Virus record (IMG/VR): IMGVR_UViG_3300039106_000104
Location: 1 to 20,140 of that record
Strand: one strand, 5' to 3'
Source of the DNA: a virus
DNA length: 20,140 bases
A model generated the notes under the pieces. The model had not been told where the DNA came from and ran no database searches. It saw only the letters and a list, made by a program, of their open reading frames with translations. Made by a program: the position numbers and the translations under genes. This document shows, one piece after another, positions 13,772 to 19,405 of this stretch (its first letter is position 1; each line of letters starts with the position of its first letter).

Positions 13772-13931
13772 TGTCTTCCCCTTCAACAGTTAGTTTCTCA
13801 CCACTACGAATACCAGCTTTGATGGCCTCTAAGATACCAAAGCTTAGGAGTGCCTTAGCTTCTTCGTTAGTGAGGTCAAACATAAACGTAGCACTACCAT
13901 CCTCATGTTCCTTAATCATCTCTACGTTCAT
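13737..13931 (-). CDS. Small conserved phage protein, 64 residues
   Basis: ATG at 13931 with a strong AAGGAGG eight bases upstream encodes 64 residues: MNVEMIKEHEDGSATFMFDL, then 'TNEEAKALLSFGILEAIKAG' and an acidic end. 'hedGsAtf.fdlt.eE...Ll..Gi.eAi..gi' recurs in small phage proteins (from memory), function unknown. It overlaps the metallophosphoesterase start by 35 bases and the preceding gene's end by 20 bases, suggesting coupled translation. Confidence 0.72.
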   Translation of the reverse strand: MNVEMIKEHEDGSATFMFDLTNEEAKALLSFGILEAIKAGIRSGEKLTVEGEDIEDFSRTGLSD

Positions 13932-14175
13932 TGTTAGCCTCCTTCAAGAACTCTTCAGCATCATTAACAAACATGAAGTATCTGAGACATATTGCTAGAG
14001 CTTCATTGACTTCCTTGCAGCTGGCAATGTCCTCAGGATGGTTACTCCACCCACCATTGAGAGTATTCAAGTAAGTACTCTTCATAGTCTCAACTGTAAT
14101 AGCGTCTGTAAAATCTTCCCAAGCATTCTTAATCTCAGGAGACTTCATCATTGCTTCAATAAGATTGTTTATCAT
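13912..14175 (-). CDS. Small hypothetical protein, 87 residues
   Basis: The frame opens at ATG 14196, but that start has no ribosome-binding site, whereas ATG at 14175 follows AGAGAGG with about 9 bases spacing, giving MINNLIEAMMKSPEIKNAWE. The protein is helical and slightly acidic ('DFTDAITVETMKSTYL', 'GGWSNHPEDIASCKEVNEAL') with a C-terminal 'NDAEEFLKEANNERRDD'. The 14175 start overlaps the endonuclease I end by 20 bases. I do not recognise a family. Confidence 0.65.
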   Translation of the reverse strand: MINNLIEAMMKSPEIKNAWEDFTDAITVETMKSTYLNTLNGGWSNHPEDIASCKEVNEALAICLRYFMFVNDAEEFLKEANNERRDD

Positions 14176-14605
14176 ATTTAGAACCTCTCTTTTCATTTAA
14201 CCATGACATTGGAATATCTTTATCGGCATACTGAAATCCATGCTTAGTGCACCAATCTCCGTATGTAGTTTGGCTTACCTTTGAGAGCTTAGCTTTAGAG
14301 TTACTGAAGACAAATCTAATATCAAGTTCAGGGTGTTGTTCCTTCACCATCAAGTGTTTCTGTCTGTCAGCAGTCATGAACCTACCCTTGCTCTCAATGA
14401 TAATACCATTACTAAGTAATAAAAAGTCAGGAGTGTACGTACGTTTCTTCTCAGGCTGCGTATATCCAATCACTAACTTCTCATACTCAAAAGGAACTTC
14501 TAAGGCTTTCAATCTCTCAGCTATCTTATCCTCTAAGCCTGACCTGAAACCATGCTTCAAAGCTACTTGTCTAACTGTCAGTGGCTTTTTACGCTTAGGC
14601 TTCAT
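14156..14605 (-). CDS. Endonuclease I, T7 gp3-like Holliday-junction resolvase
   Basis: A 149-residue protein matching T7 endonuclease I (149 residues). Catalytic positions are conserved: Glu25 in 'SGLEDKIAERL', Asp60 in 'YTPDFLL', Glu71 and Lys73 in 'IIIESKGR'. Spacing (35, 11, 2) is nearly that of T7 (E20, D55, E65, K67; 35, 10, 2). It resolves branched DNA before packaging and degrades host DNA together with the exonuclease. ATG at 14605 overlaps the preceding gene by 11 bases. It is the replication-block neighbour of exonuclease and SSB, as in T7. Confidence 0.92.
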   Translation of the reverse strand: MKPKRKKPLTVRQVALKHGFRSGLEDKIAERLKALEVPFEYEKLVIGYTQPEKKRTYTPDFLLLSNGIIIESKGRFMTADRQKHLMVKEQHPELDIRFVFSNSKAKLSKVSQTTYGDWCTKHGFQYADKDIPMSWLNEKRGSKYDKQSY

Positions 14606-14891
14606 GGTTCACCTTAGTCCTGTGATACTGATGGAGGAAAGCTCCAAAGGTATCCACAAACTCTTCATCATGGTTTAGCTTACCCATTGTGAACATAATG
14701 GCATGAACTAACTCATGGTAGAAGGTCTGCTCAGTGGTCTGCTTATTCATGTCCATACGGATAGTAATGGTTTGCTTCTCAGGGTCACACTTACCCATGT
14801 CATCCATGTGCATTACGTAGTTAACGTACCAGACTGAGCCTGCGAGACTGAAGGAGGTTGCCACATCTGGTTTGGTTTCCTTCTTAGCCAT
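14595..14891 (-). CDS. Small zincin-like protein with HExxH motif, 98 residues
   Basis: Begins MAKKETKPDVATSFSLAGSV. The motif 'TFYHELVHAIMFTMG' gives His59-Glu60-x-x-His63, the zinc-protease signature; Glu76/Glu77 or His74 after it ('KLNHDEEFVDTF') may be the third ligand. The end 'FVDTFGAFLHQYHRTK' resembles a short conserved phage family with HELVHA (from memory). It is too short for most metalloproteases, so an active protease is not certain. The start at 14891 overlaps the exonuclease end by 79 bases, with only a weak ribosome-binding site; translation may depend on coupling. Confidence 0.75.
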   Translation of the reverse strand: MAKKETKPDVATSFSLAGSVWYVNYVMHMDDMGKCDPEKQTITIRMDMNKQTTEQTFYHELVHAIMFTMGKLNHDEEFVDTFGAFLHQYHRTKVNHEA

Positions 14892-15535
14892 AGGAGCAAT
14901 CCGTTTTCCAGTACCCTGTCAGTATTGCCGTCATAAGCTTTGATACAAGCTGCATATAATTCCTCTTCGGTTGTACAGTCTTTAAGAATCTTATCAGCCT
15001 TTACAGGGCCAATACCTCGTATACCTTCAATGTTATCAACTCTGTCACCTGTCAGTATCTGTTTGTAGAAACTGTACAAGCCTTCAAACTCAGTAACATA
15101 ATACTCCTCATCCTTTACAGGATTATAGTGCCACCCCGGTAACTGATCTAGGTCTTTGTCAACGTGAACAATCCAGAAGTTACCTTGGGTAGACGCTATG
15201 CCTACAGCATCATCAGCTTCTTCGTCTTCAGTCATGAGAGCACCTAGCTTCATGAGATGTTTACGAAGGGCATCGTAGTGTCTAGGCTTGGGAGCATCCT
15301 TACGATTACCTTTGTAAGGAACGGTGGTAGCTACCTCGAATCTAAAGTTAGTTTTACCTGTAATCCAAGCCTTGTAGTCATCACACTTCAAGCGCATATA
15401 GATGATGTCGGTGAACCATTCTGTGAGTCGATTTAGTGCCCATCGTTCCTCTTCATCCTCATTGGAGAAGCCAACTTTATAAACTAAAAAGTCAGCATCT
15501 ACAATAGCCTCAGTAGGCCTGTTAGAGGATGTCAT
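14813..15535 (-). CDS. 5'-3' exonuclease, T7 gp6-like (FEN/PIN family)
   Basis: A 240-residue protein if started at ATG 15535; an ATG at 15568 is in frame but would add MAKKPLKKKLL, which is the out-of-frame reading of the acidic SSB tail, so the shorter form is preferred. Metal-binding acidic residues of the family (240-residue numbering): Asp13/Asp15 in 'IVDADFLVYK', Glu106/Asp108/Asp109 in 'EEADDAVG', Asp126/Asp128 in 'VHVDKDLDQL', Asp164/Asp167 in 'LTGDRVDNIEG'. The helix-3-turn-helix 'GIRGIGPVKADKIL' (171-184) follows. 'YKGNRKDAPKP' is the arch region. It removes RNA primers and degrades host DNA in T7. The 3' end overlaps the HExxH gene. Confidence 0.92.
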   Translation of the reverse strand: MTSSNRPTEAIVDADFLVYKVGFSNEDEEERWALNRLTEWFTDIIYMRLKCDDYKAWITGKTNFRFEVATTVPYKGNRKDAPKPRHYDALRKHLMKLGALMTEDEEADDAVGIASTQGNFWIVHVDKDLDQLPGWHYNPVKDEEYYVTEFEGLYSFYKQILTGDRVDNIEGIRGIGPVKADKILKDCTTEEELYAACIKAYDGNTDRVLENGLLLWLRRKPNQMWQPPSVSQAQSGTLTT

Positions 15536-15959
15536 CAGCAGTTTCTTCTTCAGTGGCTTCTTCGCCATCTGGAGAGTAAACCTTCAACTCGGTAATCACA
15601 ATCTTCTTAATAGATGGTGCAGCACCGAACTTAGCTGACATCTTGTGACGGTATGAGGACACCAGTGCATAACACTTAGTACCATTACCAATCTTGGAGA
15701 TGTCTACGGGATTACCTTCTTCGTCTACAGGTTCAAACAAGAACTTAGACTTACCAACAATGTACTTACCCATAGTGTCTTTGTCTTTGAGCTTAATGCC
15801 CAACTCTTCAAGGCGACTACAAGCTGCATCACTCAACTGTCCTAATGTGCATTCATACTTATCGTTAGTCTCATTGAACTTCTTGTTGTACTCTTTCATC
15901 CAGTTACTCCAGTACAGTTCACCAGCTACTTTTACGGGTTTGATGCTATCAATACTCAT
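15522..15959 (-). CDS. Single-stranded DNA-binding protein, T7 gp2.5-like
   Basis: A 145-residue protein starting MSIDSIKPVKVAGELYWSNW. The core is a mix of beta strands and helices with 'KSKFLFEPVDEEGNPVDISK' and 'AAPSIKKIVITELKVYSP', and it ends in an acidic tail (131-145: DGEEATEEETADDIL), the hallmark by which SSBs contact other replication proteins. Size and position beside exonuclease and polymerase match gp2.5 (232 residues in T7, shorter here). ATG at 15959 has AAAGGA upstream. Name is inferred from tail, context and size; no aromatic-stack motif was checked. Confidence 0.75.
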   Translation of the reverse strand: MSIDSIKPVKVAGELYWSNWMKEYNKKFNETNDKYECTLGQLSDAACSRLEELGIKLKDKDTMGKYIVGKSKFLFEPVDEEGNPVDISKIGNGTKCYALVSSYRHKMSAKFGAAPSIKKIVITELKVYSPDGEEATEEETADDIL

Positions 15960-15981
15960 TTCATTTTCCTTTAAGGTTAGT

Positions 15982-16146
15982 TTACTCAGCTACTACAACG
16001 TTATCATCAGCAACAGCAGCAGGTTGCTGTGCTTTAATTTGTGATTCCATCTTCTGTAGCAGTGTGAATGCTCCAGTCTTAGTTGGAAGTTCACCAATTA
16101 CTTGAAACAAGAAGTTAATCTCGTTGGGTTCAAGATTCAATGTCAT
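15982..16146 (-). CDS. Small conserved phage protein, 54 residues
   Basis: ATG at 16146, preceded by GAGGAAA, encodes 54 residues: MTLNLEPNEINFLFQVIGEL, then 'PTKTGAFTLLQKMESQIKAQ' and a polar tail ending VVVAE, with TAA at 15982-15984. The pattern 'lnLe..EvNfIl..LgeLPtktgA..Ll.KI..Q' recurs in small proteins of T7-like and marine phages near the SSB or polymerase gene (from memory). Function unknown; the helix-turn-helix-like plan would fit a small protein-binding adaptor. Confidence 0.75.
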   Translation of the reverse strand: MTLNLEPNEINFLFQVIGELPTKTGAFTLLQKMESQIKAQQPAAVADDNVVVAE

Positions 16147-16160
16147 TTATGTTTCCTCTA

Positions 16161-16337
16161 TCAATGCAGCTCTTGTGACGGGTGAGCTGTATTACCCGAT
16201 GCCAGATCTTCCAAGTACACAAGTGCTGATAATAACACAGTGTATACCTCTTCAAGATCTAGATTCTCTCCTATCTTAACCTTGAAAGTTTCACCTTCAA
16301 CGCTAAATAGTATTTGATTCTTATCAATGTGTTTCAC
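16161..16337 (-). CDS. Small hypothetical protein, about 58 residues
   Basis: The frame is open from TTG 16352, GTG 16349 or GTG 16337; none has a strong ribosome-binding site and no ATG is available. GTG 16337 gives MKHIDKNQILFSVEGETFKV and then 'KIGENLDLEEVYTVLLSALV', 'YLEDLASGNTAHPSQELH' (58 residues). It overlaps the end of the polymerase gene by 14 bases. 'FkVKIGE.L.LEEVytVLLSALv.L.dlAsGn' looks like a short conserved phage protein (from memory). It is probably translated by reinitiation after the polymerase. Function unknown. Confidence 0.62.
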   Translation of the reverse strand: MKHIDKNQILFSVEGETFKVKIGENLDLEEVYTVLLSALVYLEDLASGNTAHPSQELH

Positions 16338-18045
16338 GCCAGTTTGCACCAATTTTATATTCTCCGTCTAGTGGACAACGAAGCTTGAAATGCTCACCAG
16401 CTTCAACGATACTTTGCTTTGCAGCCTCACCTACTATTGTAGCATACATCTTAGGAACTTCAAGTTGAAATTCATCATGGACATTTGCCACCAGCTTCAC
16501 AGGCCACTTGTTAGCCTTAGTCTTATCGTGAAATAATACCAAAGCCTTCTTCATCACAATCGCCCCAGCCCCTTGAAGGAGCGAATTGAGAGCTGCGTGT
16601 TCGGAGCGCACCCATATCTTACGACCATCAAGCCCCGGTACAAAGCCCTTACCCGCATATCTGCTAACCGTATTTCTAAGACGTTGTAAGGCGGGTGTGT
16701 TCTTAAGAAAGGCATCGATAAGTTTCTGTCCCGCTTTAGCATTACCACCGACAATGGAACCAATCTTAGCTGGCCCTGCACCGTATAGAAATGCGTATAT
16801 AAATGTCTTCGCTTGATCCCTTGTCTGGAGACCCGCAGCTTTTTGGTTCTGCGTGTGAACGTCAGTTCCATCCTTTGATGATCCTTCAGTGACCGTTTTA
16901 ACATATCCATCATCCTTCATATAATGTGCAAGCATACGCAGCTCAAGGCCACTAGCATCACAGCCAACCAATACGTTACCTGCTTCCACAGTCCAACACT
17001 CTCTGCACTCTGGCCCATAGATACTCCCAGCATTAGGAATCTGCGCCATGTTAGGAGTACTGTGTGTCATCCTTCCAGTAACTGCGCCATTCGTTATAAC
17101 CTTACCATGCACTCTACCGTCCTTACCCACAGCCTCTAGCCAGCTTTCAATCTGAGCTACACGTTTCTGTAGCATCAGGTAAGTGGCAATCATCTGAGCC
17201 TCAGGAATGTTAACAACCTTAGCCAGTACAGACTCATCGACAATAGCCTGACCCTTCTCAGTGAACACCTTAGGCTTCCATCCAAGCTCCATCAGCTTCT
17301 CTCCAATCTGCTTTCTACTTCCGGGATTGAAAGTATCAACGCAGTCTTTGATGGGCTTTCCACTTGTCTTGTGGAACCTTGGTGTGACCGTTGGAGGCCA
17401 TCTCTCTTGCATCTGCTCATAGATTCCTGCCATCTTTCCTTTGATGTCAGCAAGTAAACAGGTTGTATAGGCTTGATCGAGTTTGAATCCATGTCGTGTC
17501 TGTTCCTCAATGATAGCTGCTACCTTATGTTCAAGGTCAAGGCTTTCTTGTGAAAAGTCTTTCGTAGTGAGTTCATTAGTAAGATGCTTATAAAGATCAC
17601 AAGTGACCTCAACGTCCCTAATGCAATAATACTCCAGAAGAGCCATGTGAGGAACGTTGAAGCACTCACCTTTGTATTCCTCTCGTCGTTCCATTAGCCA
17701 TTCCCATATCCTTTTGTAGTCAACTTTCTTAATCGTCCCCATCCTGTTGCCCCATGCGTCTAAGCTGTGACCGTTCTCTATCGAGGGATCTAGCAGTCTT
17801 GAGGCTATCAGTGTATCGTACACTTGGTTCAAGCGAATCTTCGTAGTCCAGAGCCTGTTGAGTATCGAGAAATCGAAGCCTATTCCGTTGTGGGCTACTA
17901 TCAACGTAACGTCCTTTAAATACTCCACGAGGCTGTCTGCTGCTTTCCATACGTTCACTTCTCCCGTGTCAATGTCCTTAGTTACCACCATCCAAATCGT
18001 GTTGTGATCTAAGGTTGTCTCGATGTCCAATACGATACGCTTCAT
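16324..18045 (-). CDS. DNA polymerase, family A, T7-like, with 3'-5' exonuclease
   Basis: A 573-residue polymerase. 3'-5' exonuclease motifs: Asp7/Glu9 in 'VLDIETT', Asp58 in 'HNGIGFDFSIL', Asp144 in 'YCIRDVEVTCDLY'. Polymerase motif A is 'GCDASGLELRML' (Asp363), motif B 'RDQAKTFIYAFLYGAG' (Arg409, Lys413, Tyr417), motif C 'VANVHDEFQLEV' (Asp524). The residue equivalent to E. coli Pol I 762 is Tyr417, as in T7 (Tyr526). T7 polymerase has 704 residues; the distance from exonuclease to motif A is about 75 residues shorter here, the size of the thioredoxin-binding loop, which seems absent. Overlaps the upstream small gene by 68 bases and the downstream one by 14. It is the replicative polymerase. 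Confidence 0.96.
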   Translation of the reverse strand: MKRIVLDIETTLDHNTIWMVVTKDIDTGEVNVWKAADSLVEYLKDVTLIVAHNGIGFDFSILNRLWTTKIRLNQVYDTLIASRLLDPSIENGHSLDAWGNRMGTIKKVDYKRIWEWLMERREEYKGECFNVPHMALLEYYCIRDVEVTCDLYKHLTNELTTKDFSQESLDLEHKVAAIIEEQTRHGFKLDQAYTTCLLADIKGKMAGIYEQMQERWPPTVTPRFHKTSGKPIKDCVDTFNPGSRKQIGEKLMELGWKPKVFTEKGQAIVDESVLAKVVNIPEAQMIATYLMLQKRVAQIESWLEAVGKDGRVHGKVITNGAVTGRMTHSTPNMAQIPNAGSIYGPECRECWTVEAGNVLVGCDASGLELRMLAHYMKDDGYVKTVTEGSSKDGTDVHTQNQKAAGLQTRDQAKTFIYAFLYGAGPAKIGSIVGGNAKAGQKLIDAFLKNTPALQRLRNTVSRYAGKGFVPGLDGRKIWVRSEHAALNSLLQGAGAIVMKKALVLFHDKTKANKWPVKLVANVHDEFQLEVPKMYATIVGEAAKQSIVEAGEHFKLRCPLDGEYKIGANWRETH

Positions 18046-18160
18046 ACTCTGCCTTTAGGTCTTCATAGTGGTGAATGAGTAACTGATACTTGTCCTGCAT
18101 TTCATAGTACTTAGTCTCCAAGTCCAACATTCTACCAGCTATCGTGTCTACGTCAATCAT
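17978..18160 (-). CDS. Small coiled-coil protein, 60 residues
   Basis: ATG at 18160 overlaps the preceding stop (ATGA) and encodes 60 residues: MIDVDTIAGRMLDLETKYYE, 'MQDKYQLLIHHYEDLKAEYE' and a charged tail. The heptad-like spacing of Leu/Tyr/Ile suggests a coiled coil over residues 8-42. It overlaps the polymerase start by 68 bases. Function unknown; coupling with the polymerase may matter for its expression. Confidence 0.65.
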   Translation of the reverse strand: MIDVDTIAGRMLDLETKYYEMQDKYQLLIHHYEDLKAEYEAYRIGHRDNLRSQHDLDGGN

Positions 18161-18408
18161 GTTACCTTACCTCTGTATGTTAGTTCAGGGCAATGATACA
18201 CTGTATTCCTGAAGTCAGTCCTATAACGTGACCTGACTACATTATTGACATTCATCGACATGACAGCTCTCTTACGTTCTTTTGTAGCTGCTTTGTAAGC
18301 ATTAACTTTATCACGATTACGTTGAACCCACTCACGCTGCTTGAGCCTGATACGTTCCTTACGTTTCTCATGCACTGCCCATACGTCTTTAATGGTTCCC
18401 TTAGTCAT
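18157..18408 (-). CDS. Small basic hypothetical protein, 83 residues
   Basis: ATG at 18408 overlaps the preceding stop (ATGA), and its ribosome-binding site AAGGAGAAG lies inside the preceding gene. The sequence MTKGTIKDVWAVHEKRKERI, then 'RLKQREWVQRNRDKVNAYKA' is highly basic, followed by 'ATKERKRAVM' and an Arg/Tyr-containing C-terminus. This Lys/Arg-rich helix looks nucleic-acid-binding; the pattern 'W..RN.dkv..Y.a..keR' resembles the basic linker seen around some phage HNH-type proteins, but no HNH residues are present. No family is recognised. Confidence 0.65.
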   Translation of the reverse strand: MTKGTIKDVWAVHEKRKERIRLKQREWVQRNRDKVNAYKAATKERKRAVMSMNVNNVVRSRYRTDFRNTVYHCPELTYRGKVT

Positions 18409-18434
18409 GTGTTCTTCTCCTTCAGTTTGGCTTC
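18405..18434 (-). repeat. Repeated gene-end / ribosome-binding site segment, copy 1
   Basis: The last codons of the gene at 18405-18734 and the start of the next gene share a 24-base segment (18411-18434) with 18966-18989, with one mismatch. It encodes the 'EAKLKEKN' end and carries AAGGAGAAG upstream of the next ATG. The shorter stretch at 18405-18422 also matches 18731-18748 with one mismatch. Confidence 0.75.
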
Positions 18435-18734
18435 AATGGCTTTGGCAAAGTCATGCAAAGACAAGTCATAAGCATCCCGATAACCAGTAGGAATTCTTAA
18501 ACCCAATTCAATTGCAACTGTTTCCTCATTTGTCAGCCCTATCCATGTGCGCTGTGGTGGGGCGGTGTAAAGCTCTGCTTCGTGCATGAACTGCTTGTCT
18601 GCAATCCAATTCACTACGCCATTGTCTGCACACGCCACAGGCTCGTAGTGCGGATAAGGTTTTTCAACCAACACTACACCTTGACCCGATTCATAGGCTT
18701 TGACTGCTTCGCTATTCCACATTGACTTGTTCAT
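18405..18734 (-). CDS. Hypothetical accessory protein with PQRTW...KLKEKNT C-terminal module
   Basis: A 109-residue protein. The N-terminal part (residues 1-55: 'NSEAVKAYESGQGVVLVEKP', 'YPHYEPVACADNGVV') is followed by 'YTAPPQRTWIGLTNEET' and ends 'HDFAKAIEAKLKEKNT'. The 'TAPPQRxWVGLTxEE' motif is frequent in phages and prophages of beta-proteobacteria (from memory). The C-terminal module is shared with the protein at 18957-19343. The end of the gene carries AAGGAGAAG that serves as ribosome-binding site for the next gene. Function unknown. Confidence 0.72.
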   Translation of the reverse strand: MNKSMWNSEAVKAYESGQGVVLVEKPYPHYEPVACADNGVVNWIADKQFMHEAELYTAPPQRTWIGLTNEETVAIELGLRIPTGYRDAYDLSLHDFAKAIEAKLKEKNT

Positions 18735-18748
18735 GTGTTCTTTTCCTT
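18731..18748 (-). repeat. Repeated gene-end / ribosome-binding site segment, copy 3 (short)
   Basis: This 18-base stretch matches 18405-18422 with one mismatch. It encodes the end 'KEKNT' of the gene at 18731-18964 and supplies AAGGAAAAG and ATGA for the start of the gene at 18734. The homology does not extend into the preceding codons as in copies 1 and 2. Confidence 0.65.
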
Positions 18749-18964
18749 AACCCATGTGCAATCAAAACATATCTTCATCATCCATCTGACAAACCAATTA
18801 GGTTCGTATCCTTTTACTGGTCTGTAAGAAATACCTTCTTCTTTACGACCACCAAACAAGTAGCAGATCCACTCAGACCTTTCAGGCACATGAAATTTAT
18901 ACGAGCCTTCAGCTTTGTATTCATCATCAAAGCGAATTGTTCCGCTTATTGGTTGTTCATCCAT
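18731..18964 (-). CDS. Hypothetical accessory protein, 77 residues
   Basis: ATG at 18964 (MDEQPISGTIRFDDEYKAEG) is chosen over a TTG at 19000 because AAGGAGAAG lies seven bases upstream. 'YKFHVPERSEWICYLFGGRK' and 'GYEPNWFVRWMMKICFDCTW' are Trp- and Cys-containing, and the end 'TWVKEKNT' repeats the last residues of its neighbour. Overlap with the upstream gene is 8 bases and with the downstream gene 4 bases (ATGA). Trp/Tyr-rich with a possible amphipathic helix (NWFVRWMMKICFD), no clear TM. Function unknown. Confidence 0.7.
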   Translation of the reverse strand: MDEQPISGTIRFDDEYKAEGSYKFHVPERSEWICYLFGGRKEEGISYRPVKGYEPNWFVRWMMKICFDCTWVKEKNT

Positions 18965-18989
18965 TGTTCTTCTCCTTGAGTTTGGCTTC
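18957..18989 (-). repeat. Repeated gene-end / ribosome-binding site segment, copy 2
   Basis: Second copy of the 24-base segment (18966-18989) at the end of the gene at 18957-19343. It carries the ribosome-binding site for the gene starting at 18964. A further exact 16-base repeat (CCATGTGCGCTGTGGT on the + strand) occurs at 18543-18558 and 19068-19083 and encodes the shared 'PQRTW' element. Confidence 0.75.
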
Positions 18990-19343
18990 AAAGAATTCAA
19001 AGGCGGCTATTTTGTCAAAGTCGCATAACTCAAGTGCTTTTGAGAAATCTTCATCATCAATCTCAACCCATGTGCGCTGTGGTTGAATCTTGTGGCCTTC
19101 CGATGCGCAAACACCTACCCGCAAACAATTTCCTGTTCTTACCTTTGGTTGCTCTGGCTCATAGTCCAGCCCTAACTCTCTGGCGTTCTCTGCCATCTTT
19201 TCGAGGGCTTCGTTGGCTAAGGCTTCTTTGATGGCGGTGATGGCTTCTTTTCGTTTGGGTACTGTTCTTTGTGATGTGAATCCCCACTCATCGCCAATAT
19301 CTTCCAACGCCTCCAATGCCAACTTCAAGGCTTCTTTAGTCAT
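18957..19343 (-). CDS. Hypothetical accessory protein with MTKEALKLALEALE start and PQRTW module
   Basis: A 128-residue protein. The frame is open upstream to TTG 19388 and ATG 19355; ATG 19343 is chosen because GGAG lies six bases upstream and because 'MTKEALKLALEALEDIGDEW' is the usual opening of a common phage/prophage protein family. Residues 1-60 are helical and contain 'RKEAITAIKEALANEALEKM'. The C-terminal module 'QPQRTWVEIDDEDFSKAL' and 'FEAKLKEKNNG' is shared with the gene at 18405-18734. Its start overlaps the stop of a tiny upstream gene (ATGA). Function unknown. Confidence 0.72.
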   Translation of the reverse strand: MTKEALKLALEALEDIGDEWGFTSQRTVPKRKEAITAIKEALANEALEKMAENARELGLDYEPEQPKVRTGNCLRVGVCASEGHKIQPQRTWVEIDDEDFSKALELCDFDKIAAFEFFEAKLKEKNNG

Positions 19344-19405
19344 ATCTTGCTCCATACCCAAACCCCAAGAATTACAAGCAGTACCCAATACTGTTCTTCA
19401 GTCAT
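19340..19405 (-). CDS. 21-residue transmembrane microprotein (putative)
   Basis: ATG at 19405 with AAGGGGA six bases upstream encodes MTEEQYWVLLVILGVWVWSK and a final Ile, stop TGA at 19340-19342. Residues 6-19 are strongly hydrophobic, giving one short transmembrane helix with an acidic N-terminus and a basic C-terminal Lys. Both ends are ATGA overlaps: with the previous stop at 19402-19404 and with the next ATG at 19343. Without it, the gene at 18957 would be separated by 59 bases from its neighbour in a region where neighbours overlap. Evidence is start signal, both overlaps and composition; there is no homology. Confidence 0.5.
   Translation of the reverse strand: MTEEQYWVLLVILGVWVWSKI

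Noticed and set aside
14247-14678. 143-codon open frame on the + strand opposite endonuclease I
   Set aside because: It is a shadow of a clearly recognised nuclease; Ser/Leu/Phe-rich composition is typical of antisense reading.
15694-16044. 116-codon open frame on the + strand opposite the SSB gene and the 54-residue gene
   Set aside because: Antisense shadow; the - strand genes have ribosome-binding sites and family-like sequences.
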